NCBI GenBank assembly: GCA_019429305.1
Contig: JAHYIR010000001.1
Coordinates: forward strand, 186,001 to 250,000
Origin: Candidatus Cloacimonadota bacterium
Lineage (GTDB): Bacteria; Cloacimonadota; Cloacimonadia; Cloacimonadales; JAJBBL01
DNA length: 64,000 bases
Reading direction: 5' to 3'
The position numbers and the translations under genes were made by a program. The notes beneath the pieces are model-generated. The model saw only the letters and a program-made list of their open reading frames with translations. It was not told the DNA's origin and ran no database searches. Shown in pieces: positions 50,447 through 59,124 of the stretch (positions are counted from its first letter, which is position 1; every line of letters starts with the position of its first letter).

Positions 50447-50930
50447 ACCCGTTGTCTTGTTAGACCTTGGTCAAAGGCAAGATGGGAGAGAGAGCGACTG
50501 AGAGATGGAGTGAGGGAGAGATGCCAAAGGGGGGAATATCAGGTTTTTTAACGGAAAACAAAAAAGAGATATAACCACGGAGGCACAGAGAACACAGAGT
50601 AAAGAAAATGACACAGAGGAATTATTTGACGCTCTGGCGGAAGGATCAGCAGGTGATGATCTAAAGAAAGACACTAATGATACCACAGATAGACACGAAT
50701 AAAAAAATGGACTGAGACACACACATAGCGAAGAAAAAAGAGTGATTTCAGATGAAATGTGGGAACGATCACCTATCGTCATTACTATTAAATGATGTTT
50801 TTTTACTAAAAGAGGTATCAACTCTGTTCATCAATTTATTAATGTTAGCTATTTCTTCCTTAAGATTGTTATAAGTTTTTCTTTTCTCAGTGTACTCTGT
50901 GTCTCCGTGGTTATAAATTTAAAAACTGAG
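50447..50930. repeat. Repeat-rich gap, right copy of the ~220-bp direct repeat
   Basis: It contains a GA-rich tract (about 50481-50520), the right copy of the repeat at 48121 (50482-50707) and, near 50885-50915, an inverted CTCTGTGTCTCCGTGGTTA phrase. No gene; the minus-strand open frame is repeat-derived. Confidence 0.75.
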
Positions 50931-52163
50931 TTAAGGTTTGTTTAAGATCGAATTGAGGTGGTGTAAGTTCTCTTGGACACTATCAGCGTTTTCATCAATT
51001 GTTTTACGGGCATTTTTCCCGAGAGTTATACGTAACTCTTTCTGATCATAGAGTTGCAGGATATCATTTAGTAGCTTATCCCTTGAAGAGATAAGAATAG
51101 CACTGTTTTCCATTAGTGTTTTAACAATATGTTTACATGAGCTGTGGAAATTGCCGATAATGGTTGGTTTGGAATAATAAGCCGGTTCCAAGGGATTATG
51201 CCCGCCGAAGTCACAGAAACTACCACCTACGATAGCGAGATCAGCTATAGCATAAGCTTTGGTGAGAATGTTCATCTCATCTATGAGCAGGATATCATAG
51301 TCGGAGGTTATCTGGGATAGCAGGGCATAGGATGTTTTATTGAGGATGGAGGTAACCTGCTGTAACCTTTTAAGATGGCGGGGAGCAATGATTATTTTCA
51401 GAGAGGGGATATTTTTTTTTAATTCCGGTAAGATAGAGAGCAATAGTTCCTCTTCTCCCGGTCTGGAACTACCCCAGACAAGCACAAAGTCTTCTTCCTT
51501 AAGATGCCATTGATCTCTTATCTCTTGAGGGTTGTATTCAGGGAGTTGCAGGCAAAACTTGAGATTGTGGGTGTTGATGACATTGCGGAAGCCGAGAGCG
51601 GTAAATCTCTGTCTATCCAGATCTGATTGAGTACCGACAAAAGCAATGCTCTTGTTAATACCACGGAACAAGAAAGATAATAAGCGATACTTTTTATAGG
51701 AATAGTCGGAAATTCTGCCGTTAACGATAGAAACCGGAATGGATCTTAATTTTGCCAGATAGAGGAGAGAAGGCCATAATTCTGTCTCGATAAGGATTAT
51801 CATCTTTGGTTGAAGTTTACGTAAAAAGTTATTGATCAGAGGCAGAAAATCGAGAGGGATCAGGTTAACTATATCAATCTCAGAGATAATTTTAGCAGTA
51901 TTCAACCCATTTGTAGTCATTGTTGTTAAGAGGATCTTCTCAGTTGGATGACTCTTTTTGAATTCGATCAATAAAGGTTTAAGAGCATTGACCTCACCAA
52001 CCGAGGCACAATGAAACCAGATGAACCCACTATGTTCGGATTTAACGAAACCTAACCGCTGTTTTAGTTCTCTAAATGGCAGAAAGATCAAGAGAAAGGG
52101 TAATGCTAATAGGAGTCCGATTCCGGTTAGCAGAGTGTAGAGATAAATAATGAAGTGGATCAT
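50931..52163 (-). CDS. waaA: 3-deoxy-D-manno-octulosonic acid (Kdo) transferase
   Basis: A 410-residue GT-B enzyme (GT30) that transfers Kdo from CMP-Kdo to lipid A precursor in the inner membrane, an early step of LPS core synthesis. The N-terminus is a membrane anchor (IYLYTLLTGIGLLLALPFLLIF). Family motifs are HCASVGEVNALKPLL, TTMTTNG, LIETELWPSLL, WGSSRPGEEE and GGSFCDFGGHNPLEPA. It shows that the organism is diderm with LPS. It lies 40 bp from the secreted-protein gene upstream on the same strand. Confidence 0.95.
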   Translation of the reverse strand: MIHFIIYLYTLLTGIGLLLALPFLLIFLPFRELKQRLGFVKSEHSGFIWFHCASVGEVNALKPLLIEFKKSHPTEKILLTTMTTNGLNTAKIISEIDIVNLIPLDFLPLINNFLRKLQPKMIILIETELWPSLLYLAKLRSIPVSIVNGRISDYSYKKYRLLSFLFRGINKSIAFVGTQSDLDRQRFTALGFRNVINTHNLKFCLQLPEYNPQEIRDQWHLKEEDFVLVWGSSRPGEEELLLSILPELKKNIPSLKIIIAPRHLKRLQQVTSILNKTSYALLSQITSDYDILLIDEMNILTKAYAIADLAIVGGSFCDFGGHNPLEPAYYSKPTIIGNFHSSCKHIVKTLMENSAILISSRDKLLNDILQLYDQKELRITLGKNARKTIDENADSVQENLHHLNSILNKP

Positions 52164-52203
52164 TAAAAAATTTACCTGCCGGTTAATCTTTCATAATATC
52201 TCA

Positions 52204-53667
52204 TTAACGGAGGTATAAAAATTTATCTATGATGATCTCTTTAGATTCTAACTGCTCATTCTTAACATCGAGTTTGATGAAATAGATGCCACTCGATGTC
52301 AGGGAGTTTTCGAACACATGATAAGGCAGGATGATACTACCGTCAATCACCGGACAATCTCTCTGGGAAAAGAGTTGCTGTCCTTTGAGGTTGTAGATCT
52401 TGATATCGGCGGATTTACTATCACCTACTTGCAGAAACAGGTTCTTTTCTTGATGAACCGAAGGGGCAAAGGGATTGGGATAGATCTTCATGGCGTGGGG
52501 AAGTGGTAATTCAGCATCAACACTACTGACATTGGAAATAGGCACTTCAACAAGATCAAACCCATTGTCACTAAAGATGATAGTACCTGTACTCCAGAAG
52601 TCGGTGAAAAGTGAACTAAAGATGACTGTGTCGGTATAATCAAAGGAATGAGGTATAAAATAAAAGGTATTACCTGAGTCTAACTGCACTTCACTGATCA
52701 AGGGAAAGTGACGGTCCGGGTCATAATAGTCTAAAGTGATCAGAAAACTACCTTGGTCTTCCTCTATCAATACATTATTTATTTGAGGTAGATTATTGAC
52801 AAACGGTTCCAGCACTAGCTTCTGGAGATACACATGGTGGTCTTTTCCCTCATCCATAATGGTTATGGTTGCACCAAAATCCTCAATCTGCTGAGTCAAA
52901 GAACCAATGATCAGAACTTCATTGATGGCAAAGGCAGCGGCAAAATCGGGATCATTGATCAGATCGTCAATCAGACAGGAGATAAAGAGTGTATTGATAT
53001 CAGGAACTGTTTGAGTGGAAACAGAGCCGATCTGAGTCATATCTTCCGTAGCAACATCGATTTTATATAGCCCGGAGTTTATGTATGGTGCTAAATTGAT
53101 CGTATAAAGAAGAATATATACATAGTCTGGTGCTCCTGTAACTTGTGGCCAAATTGTAATGGCATAAGTGTAAAATGGTCCATATGTACCACCACTGACC
53201 GGAAAACCACCACCGAAATTAGTAAAAGCGAAAAAGAGCTGGTCATCCGAGAAGAGCATCTTTTCACCGGCTATATTGAGATGATCAGGAATATCATTGT
53301 TCCTGGGATATTCGGAGAGTGTAGTCATTTCCTGTAAAGTAAGCGGTTGTTGAGAACTGAAACCGGGAATGAGATAAGTTTCTTCTTCAATATCTATGCG
53401 GAAACTTAAGGGAAGGGAGGCATTATTATTGAAAGGTATAGTGCCTTGATAAGTGTTATTGTTGAGATTATTGGCGCTGTTGAAATGCCATTCATCGTCA
53501 AGATAATAGAAAATCCGGTGCTCTGAGTTTCCGGTTAAAGAACTCTCATATTGGATAAAGATCTCTTCTTCGGCAGTAAAAGAACTGTTTCTGATATCTG
53601 TCCATACAGAGTGCAGACTCAATGATGAGAAGAGAATAGCGACTAATAACCATGTTACTTTTTTCAT
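52204..53667 (-). CDS. T9SS-exported protein of unknown function
   Basis: A 487-residue secreted protein with signal peptide (1-20, MKKVTWLLVAILFSSLSLHS). A large beta-rich ectodomain (about 25-395) without a recognised domain follows. The C-terminus is a T9SS sorting domain of variant form (about 400-487, KIYPNPFAPSVHQ, IYNLKGQQLFSQ, SGIYFIKLDV, ending FLYLR). ATG 53667 is preferred because GAGGACATAGT lies before it; upstream in-frame codons to 53688 lack a ribosome site. It is 40 bp upstream of waaA. Confidence 0.78.
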   Translation of the reverse strand: MKKVTWLLVAILFSSLSLHSVWTDIRNSSFTAEEEIFIQYESSLTGNSEHRIFYYLDDEWHFNSANNLNNNTYQGTIPFNNNASLPLSFRIDIEEETYLIPGFSSQQPLTLQEMTTLSEYPRNNDIPDHLNIAGEKMLFSDDQLFFAFTNFGGGFPVSGGTYGPFYTYAITIWPQVTGAPDYVYILLYTINLAPYINSGLYKIDVATEDMTQIGSVSTQTVPDINTLFISCLIDDLINDPDFAAAFAINEVLIIGSLTQQIEDFGATITIMDEGKDHHVYLQKLVLEPFVNNLPQINNVLIEEDQGSFLITLDYYDPDRHFPLISEVQLDSGNTFYFIPHSFDYTDTVIFSSLFTDFWSTGTIIFSDNGFDLVEVPISNVSSVDAELPLPHAMKIYPNPFAPSVHQEKNLFLQVGDSKSADIKIYNLKGQQLFSQRDCPVIDGSIILPYHVFENSLTSSGIYFIKLDVKNEQLESKEIIIDKFLYLR

Positions 53668-53995
53668 ACTATGTCCTCTTAGGGTCATTTATCAGAGTTT
53701 TTTATGCTGTATGATTTAGTCAATAAAATAATACTTGAGATATCGAGTGAGTGAGGGAGCGAGTGGGAGAGGGAGCGAAGAGGCAAGGGAGAGAGGAGTC
53801 GCAGGGGGGTAAAGAATAAGTATTAAGTAGAAGGTAGTAAAAACCGGAGGAAGGGATAGCAAGTCCATTGGAAGCTTAACAAGAAGTAAAATAGTTTCAC
53901 CACGGAGGGCACAGAGGACACGGAGAAAAGATCATGATGCTCCAGTGGTAGCATAGAATAGTTATGATCATGCCCTAGATATATTTCATACCATT

Positions 53996-54204
53996 GTCAT
54001 CCTGAGTGTTCTACCGCTAGCTACTTGCTATTCTTAACGGTAGAAAGTATCGAAGGAGAGAGATTTCGGAAATTAGTATGGTTTTGTCGCCTTTTGTTGA
54101 CTTCGCCGAACTCGGAAGCAGCCACGAAGAAGCAAGTTCCTCGGTTCGATACAATTCTTGGGTAGAGTTAACAAGAAGCCATTCCAAGAATCACTCAGGG
54201 TGAC
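53996..54204. repeat. Terminal-inverted-repeat element, 209 bp, with nested module
   Basis: Ends GTCATCCTGAGT and ACTCAGGGTGAC. Internal GTATCGAAGG and GGTTCGATAC form the second pair. The 44-bp module 54099-54142 (minus) abuts GGTT at 54143-54146. Without the module its length would be close to that of its relatives. Confidence 0.75.
54099..54142 (-). repeat. 44-bp AACC-adjacent module, copy 5
   Basis: The reverse complement runs GAGGAACTTGC to GGCGAAGTC with core CTTCGTGGCTGCTTCCGAG. It lies inside a TIR element next to GGTT, so it is nested in the same site as the copy at 9580. Confidence 0.7.
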
Positions 54205-54294
54205 ATTGTTTGTTGTATCCAGCAGTAAATAAATGCCCCGCAGGGGTATGAAATATGATAGCCAGACACTTCAGTGTCTGGAATTAAATAAGAT

Positions 54295-54993
54295 TTAGAA
54301 AAAGAGTCCTAAGGAGATAGAATAGGATTGGTTTCTCAGTTTTACTCTGCTCCCTTCCGGATCCTCTTCGAATATATCTTCAGTAGTGGGCAATTCAATG
54401 AAGGGAATACCAAAGTTGATGCGATAGTCGAGAGAGAAATGCTTATTGATAAGTGAAAATTCAACACCACCGCCCGTTATGATGCCAAAATCGAATTGAT
54501 CGATATTGGTCATTCTTTTATCAATATTTAGTTCATAAGGATCATCACCAGCCATTATGTTGCCTTCCAGTTTATACCTGCCATAGATAAGATAGGACAT
54601 ACTGAAGCCGGATTGATAAAAGAGAGCAAAACTATTTCTGCGGTAATAGTGGAGAAGAAAAATGGTCGGGAATTCTAAATAATCAGTTTGATAAGAAACA
54701 TCTAATTTGATCTGATCATCAGCGATCTTGATCTTCTGTTTAGATCCTTTGGTTACATAGATAAATTCCTGACTGATAGAGAAAACATCTGTCACGGGAA
54801 AATCAAAAGCTACACCACCAGTTAAGCCGATTCGGAACCCTGTTTCTACTTCATACTCTTCATAACCATAATCAATGCCGTAGTGTTGTGAAATATTCAA
54901 GACGGTTTTAACTCTCGGATTGAGTGTTAAAGCTGAAATAGGCATGAAGAAAGCCAGTAACAGCGATATGATAAGAATCAGACGTATGATCAT
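54295..54993 (-). CDS. PorT-like outer-membrane beta-barrel protein
   Basis: A 232-residue protein: signal peptide (1-22), then a small eight-strand-type barrel with alternating hydrophobic residues (FRIGLTGGVAFDFPV, SQEFIYVTKGSKQKI, YLEFPTIFLLHYYRR, FDFGIITGGGVEFSL). It ends in Phe-Phe (SISLGLFF). The YLEFPTIFLLH segment is typical of PorT-family (outer-membrane beta-barrel protein with PorT-like domain) proteins. No upstream ribosome site was clear. It is next to the HU gene region but in its own unit. Confidence 0.8.
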   Translation of the reverse strand: MIIRLILIISLLLAFFMPISALTLNPRVKTVLNISQHYGIDYGYEEYEVETGFRIGLTGGVAFDFPVTDVFSISQEFIYVTKGSKQKIKIADDQIKLDVSYQTDYLEFPTIFLLHYYRRNSFALFYQSGFSMSYLIYGRYKLEGNIMAGDDPYELNIDKRMTNIDQFDFGIITGGGVEFSLINKHFSLDYRINFGIPFIELPTTEDIFEEDPEGSRVKLRNQSYSISLGLFF

Positions 54994-55159
54994 GGTTTCA
55001 CGAAAGTTATAATTGTGAGTTCAGCTTAATCAAAAAGTACGGTTCTGATCTTGCTATCTGACAAAATGTTACCAGCAATATCAGAACCGGATCTATTAGT
55101 ATCTCAGACTATGATTAGAAATCGCCTTGAAATCAGAGATGAGTATTAAACTCGATCTT

Positions 55160-55255
55160 TTATCTCAGCTTCTTCTTATGACGGTTTTTTCTTAGTCTTT
55201 TCTTTCTTTTGTGCTTTGATATTTTATGTCTCTTTCTTTTACGTCCGCAGGGCAT
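55160..55255 (-). CDS. bS22-like (AURKAIP1/COX24-domain) very small basic protein
   Basis: A 31-codon gene: MPCGRKRKRHKISKHKRKKR, then LRKNRHKKKLR. It is extremely rich in Lys and Arg and fits the short AURKAIP1/COX24 family of ribosome-associated proteins, known as bS22 in mycobacteria and with MP.GKKRKRHKI versions in Bacteroidota. AAGGAGAG lies 4-5 bases before the ATG. It sits 12 bp after the HU gene, the arrangement often seen for this tiny gene. It is shorter than normal gene-finding limits and easily missed. A role in the small ribosomal subunit is inferred. Confidence 0.75.
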   Translation of the reverse strand: MPCGRKRKRHKISKHKRKKRLRKNRHKKKLR

Positions 55256-55267
55256 CAACTCTCCTTG

Positions 55268-55567
55268 TTATTTTTTTATTTTCTTAGGATCGAGATTAAA
55301 GATCTCTTCCTTTACTGCTCTTGTATATTTAAAGGTTGGAACTACTCTTTCCGGAACAGGGACATTGACCCCAGTCTTGGGATTTCTTCCGTTCCTCGGC
55401 TTTCTGACTTTCAGATTAAAAGTTCCGAAACCTCTTAATTCTATATGATTTCCGTTTTTAAGACTCTCTTTAACTGCTTCTAAAAAAGAATCTACAACAA
55501 TAGCTGTATCCTTTCTCAGTATGCCGGTCTCCTCAGAGATCATTTTAACTAATTCTGCCTTAGTCAT
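55268..55567 (-). CDS. HU/IHF-family DNA-binding protein
   Basis: A 99-residue HU/IHF family protein that bends DNA. AELVKMISEETGILRKDTA is the helical start, and HIELRGFGTFNLKVRKPRNGRNPKTG the arm with the conserved GxFxxxxRxxRxGRNP pattern. The NPKTGVNVPVPERVVP arm reads like a normal HU rather than IHF-alpha or beta. ATG 55567 has AAGGAG about 10 bases before it; a GTG at 55576 is in frame. It precedes the bS22-like gene and is probably co-transcribed. Confidence 0.92.
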   Translation of the reverse strand: MTKAELVKMISEETGILRKDTAIVVDSFLEAVKESLKNGNHIELRGFGTFNLKVRKPRNGRNPKTGVNVPVPERVVPTFKYTRAVKEEIFNLDPKKIKK

Positions 55568-55690
55568 TATGAACACACTCCTTGAGTATTTATGCTACAC
55601 AATTTTTAACTGATTATTTGTCAAGCATATTGTAGTTTGAAGTAATAATCCACTATAATACATAGAACCGCTATTTGTAAGCCGGAATCT

Positions 55691-56947
55691 TTACTGCTTG
55701 TATTTCGGTGTCCATTTCAAGGTTGGTTCTTCATAGGTCAGGTTCCAGAAGTACTTTTCTATCTTTTCTCTGAGAGAAGAATCGATCTCTCTGTTCACCG
55801 GATAAATATAAGCATTAAGAATTCTGCTGAGTAAAAGGATAGCAGCATCTATCGGTGTTTTCAAACCTGCAGCAGAGATATTTTTATGATTATCTTCGGG
55901 AGTATGTATATTGAAAGAACCTTTACCGGCAAAACGGGCAATACTTAAACCGGGTAGTTCAAAACGGGTAAAGGGCATCTGATCACTGCTATAGATATCT
56001 AAAGAATGACCTATACAGTGATTTACTTCCTTTAAAATCCCTTCCGAATAACCTAATAGTTCTTTTGATCCGGTCACGACTACTCTATTGGAACCCATCG
56101 GGTCTCCTGAAACATCAACATTAATGACCAAAGAACCTTTTTTCATAACCTCTTCTTCATTTTTTGCCACATAATGCTGACTACCTAACAGACCAAGTTC
56201 TTCACCGGAAAAGAAGATCAATCTCAAATTACGTTTAGGTTGCTTTTTAACGAAATATTCAGCGATCTTGATCAATGAAACTGTGCCGCCGGCATTATCA
56301 GAGGCACCGGGAGAGCGTGCTACACTATCGTAATGAGCTACCAGATAAGTGAGATTATCATCAGGTTCAGAACCTTTAATGTCAACGATTAGATTTCTGG
56401 CTTTTCTGGTGGTCACTTTCTGCTTGATCTCCAACAGAACCTCTTGTCCGGAAAATTTTGACAATTTAATTCCATCTTCGTGAGAGATGGTTGCTGAATG
56501 AATGATACCATCAGTATAAGTCTTTTGACGATGTGATCTGCTTGGAGCTAAACGAAATGGTGGACCAATAGCTATAAAGGCGGCTAATTTCTGCTCCTGT
56601 ATATATTCCTGAATATTTCTGCTGTACCCGTAGGTCAGAACAATTTTGCCTTTGTACTTACCTTTGTTATATTTCAATATCTCAGGATTTTCCAGAAATA
56701 ATAGTTCTGCTTTAACATTGCAATCGGTATTCAATCCATAAGGGATAACCTCAAAACTCTTCTTTCCTGCTTTGATTGCTCCTGTTCCTGTGTCGAAGGT
56801 CTTAATCTCGAACTCATCAGGTTGGACTTTTAATCCTAAAGACTCGATATAATTGCTGATAATAGCAGCAGCTTTCTTCTCATTTTTACTACCGGCAAGA
56901 CGTTCAAATGCCAGTTCTTTTATGATAAGGTAAGGTTCAATTTTCAT
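55691..56947 (-). CDS. M28-family zinc metallopeptidase
   Basis: A 418-residue M28 aminopeptidase-type protein. The zinc ligands are in AHYDSV, GASDNAGG, GEELGLLG (Glu pair) and, near the end, FNIHTPED. A PA-like insert domain (about 75-170, KIVLTYGYSRNIQE) lies before the catalytic domain, as in many M28 exopeptidases. No signal peptide was seen, so it may be cytoplasmic or use another exit. It is 6 bp after the M16 gene on the same strand; three peptidase genes in a row suggest a peptide-degrading operon in a protein-fermenting organism. Confidence 0.88.
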   Translation of the reverse strand: MKIEPYLIIKELAFERLAGSKNEKKAAAIISNYIESLGLKVQPDEFEIKTFDTGTGAIKAGKKSFEVIPYGLNTDCNVKAELLFLENPEILKYNKGKYKGKIVLTYGYSRNIQEYIQEQKLAAFIAIGPPFRLAPSRSHRQKTYTDGIIHSATISHEDGIKLSKFSGQEVLLEIKQKVTTRKARNLIVDIKGSEPDDNLTYLVAHYDSVARSPGASDNAGGTVSLIKIAEYFVKKQPKRNLRLIFFSGEELGLLGSQHYVAKNEEEVMKKGSLVINVDVSGDPMGSNRVVVTGSKELLGYSEGILKEVNHCIGHSLDIYSSDQMPFTRFELPGLSIARFAGKGSFNIHTPEDNHKNISAAGLKTPIDAAILLLSRILNAYIYPVNREIDSSLREKIEKYFWNLTYEEPTLKWTPKYKQ

Positions 56948-56953
56948 AATCGG

Positions 56954-59122
56954 TTACTCCATTATTTCTTCTACTTTAAAGATATCTTCCGGTAGTTCAA
57001 CATTGAAAAGGATCTCTGTAAAATCTACTTCAGATAAGATGTTGCCCCTTTCATCTCTTGTGACTATTCTGACAGGATATTTAATGCCGTCTATCTCATC
57101 ATATATTTCATATATCTTGTAAACAGTTATCAGACCTTGCCAGCTCATTGTTTCCTGAACTGTTTGATATGGAAGCATCGTCTCTTTGTCTATGAACAGG
57201 AGAAACTGGTTAACTTCATCACTGAATGATAAGATGTAAAAAGTCTTGTCTGACATTTGTTTTTCTTCGACCAGATAGACAACAAATTCCTCTTTATAAT
57301 TTTTTGCTAAAGAAATCGGATTAGAACGGAGATTGTACCGCAGATCTTCTGCCAATTCGGGAGGAAGATGCATCTTACGACCGGGAAATGTCATCATCGA
57401 GTTACCCTGATTATAGACCATCGATAGAAAGCCACGAGGAGTTGATATCAACTGTGTGATCTTATCGGGAAACTCGATATAGGCAGTCACTTCAACGGTT
57501 GATCTTTCTTCTCCTCGGTACTCAGTTGTTATCCCTCTCATTTTCATGTTATGAACATGATCGACATTGCCCATGCCTTCAAGATATTGATCGAATAAAG
57601 CTTCACCGATCTCTTTTTTCAAATTAGTCGGTTGAGTAATATCATGTCTGGGACGCCTGATACTGATATCAAGGAGATTGACTTCACCTAAAGTGCTGAG
57701 TGGCTGTTCAAATTCATTCTCGTTGCCCACTGCCAGAATTATAAAGTGTTCTGGGAATAGGTATTCATTAGCAACTCGATGGATATCTTCTACCGTAACG
57801 TCGTTAACTCTGTCTCTTACCTGTTCCAGAAAATCTAAGGGATAATCCCAAAATGTGTAATTAAGCTGACGTCGAACAATTTGTTCCGGAGTATCGTAAT
57901 TAAAAACAAAGGAATTCAGAAAGCTCTCTTTGGCAAAAGAGAGTTCATCTTCTGTGATATACTCATTCTGGAGTTTGATCACTTCATCTATTAAGGCGTC
58001 TATCGCAGTTATCGTCTTATCAGAGACAGTTTGAGACATCAGGTAAAACACACCCGGGAAGTCGTAATAAACAGAATAATATGCCATTGGTGCATAAGCA
58101 AGGCCTAATTGGTTACGGATGCGCTGATAGATCCTGCCGGTAAAAGAACCACCTAAAACAGTGTTAAGAACTAACATAGGTACATAATCAGGATGCCTTT
58201 GAGTCATTTCAGTAACGTGTCCAATAGCTATCCAAGTTTGCTGAGCATCATCACGCTGGATGAGATTCACTGACGATTCATATTTAACGGGGTATCTTTT
58301 CAATTCGGGGAAAGTAACTTTCTCTTTTTTCCAGTTTCCGAATACTCTGTTGAGAAGTCGCTGCATATCTCTTGTGTGAAAATCTCCGGTAACTGATATA
58401 AGTGTATTTTGCGGATGAAAGAATGTCTGGTGATAATCGAGCAAATCTTGTTGGGTAATGTTGGCTATTGTTTCATATTCATAAGTTCTGGCATATGGAT
58501 TATCTTTTCCAAAAACGAGTTTTACAAACTCACGACCTGTTATCTCTGAGATATCATCATTCCTGCGGGCTATTTGAGTGTTCATGTTTAGCTTCATCCT
58601 GTGGATACTATCTTCATTGAATGTCGGGTAACGAAGTACATCGTTAAGCACATTAAATGCTACCTCTACATCTTCGGAGAGGAAGCTCATATTGACAGCG
58701 AATGTATGAACACGACCACTGCTCGATAAAGATATTGCCATATCATCCAGCAGCATATCAATTTCTTCAGGGGTGTAATTCTTAGTACCACCGGTTCTCA
58801 AGAGTTCACCTAAAAGCTCTGCTAAACCGATCATTTCTAATTCCTCAAAGTAAGAACCTCCATTAACCAGCACAGAGACCGAAATAGTAGGGAAATCATG
58901 ATTTTCAGAAAGCAAAAAGGTTAGTTCGTTTCTTAAACTGTACTCAGTTATTTCGGGCGTTCTAATGGGAGACAGTTGGGGAAACTCTATTCCAAAACGT
59001 GTTTCTGTATCTACGTTAGCAAATGATAAATTAACTATAGAAATGCTCAACAGTATTGTAACCAAGGTAAGTATCCAGGGCGAGTTTATTTTTTGTATCA
59101 ATTTTTTGCTCTTACTTATCAT
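56954..59122 (-). CDS. Non-catalytic M16-family peptidase homologue
   Basis: A 722-residue M16 (pitrilysin/insulinase) homologue with an N-terminal anchor (about 15-36). The place where catalytic members have HxxEH reads GLAELLGELLRTGG, so it lacks the zinc site. The later DYHQTFFHPQNTLISVTGDF and GSFTGRIYQRIRNQLGLAYAP segments match the family second domain. The C-terminal ~250 residues form a beta-rich domain of unknown type (LLFIDKETMLPYQ, YPVRIVTRDERGNIL). It follows the catalytic M16 gene by 2 bp and is expected to form a heterodimer, with this chain as the R/Y-motif half. The upstream partner provides HYLEH. Confidence 0.85.
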   Translation of the reverse strand: MISKSKKLIQKINSPWILTLVTILLSISIVNLSFANVDTETRFGIEFPQLSPIRTPEITEYSLRNELTFLLSENHDFPTISVSVLVNGGSYFEELEMIGLAELLGELLRTGGTKNYTPEEIDMLLDDMAISLSSSGRVHTFAVNMSFLSEDVEVAFNVLNDVLRYPTFNEDSIHRMKLNMNTQIARRNDDISEITGREFVKLVFGKDNPYARTYEYETIANITQQDLLDYHQTFFHPQNTLISVTGDFHTRDMQRLLNRVFGNWKKEKVTFPELKRYPVKYESSVNLIQRDDAQQTWIAIGHVTEMTQRHPDYVPMLVLNTVLGGSFTGRIYQRIRNQLGLAYAPMAYYSVYYDFPGVFYLMSQTVSDKTITAIDALIDEVIKLQNEYITEDELSFAKESFLNSFVFNYDTPEQIVRRQLNYTFWDYPLDFLEQVRDRVNDVTVEDIHRVANEYLFPEHFIILAVGNENEFEQPLSTLGEVNLLDISIRRPRHDITQPTNLKKEIGEALFDQYLEGMGNVDHVHNMKMRGITTEYRGEERSTVEVTAYIEFPDKITQLISTPRGFLSMVYNQGNSMMTFPGRKMHLPPELAEDLRYNLRSNPISLAKNYKEEFVVYLVEEKQMSDKTFYILSFSDEVNQFLLFIDKETMLPYQTVQETMSWQGLITVYKIYEIYDEIDGIKYPVRIVTRDERGNILSEVDFTEILFNVELPEDIFKVEEIME

Positions 59123-59124
59123 CT

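Larger units (their letters stand above)
53689..54294. repeat. Repeat mosaic with TIR element and nested module
   Basis: No gene. In order: GA-rich tract (53744-53798), AGCAAGTCCATTGGA phrase (about 53858), CACGGAGGGCACAGAGGAC repeat (53898-53925), TIR element (53996-54204) carrying a nested 44-bp module, and a diverged cassette with CCAGACACTTCAGTGTCTGG stem (54232-54281). The order of modules matches that in 2270-3110. Confidence 0.75.

Noticed and set aside
50471-50821. Minus-strand open frame of 116 codons
   Set aside because: Same repeat as 48121-48343; similarity to the other frame is due to DNA repeat, not a protein family.
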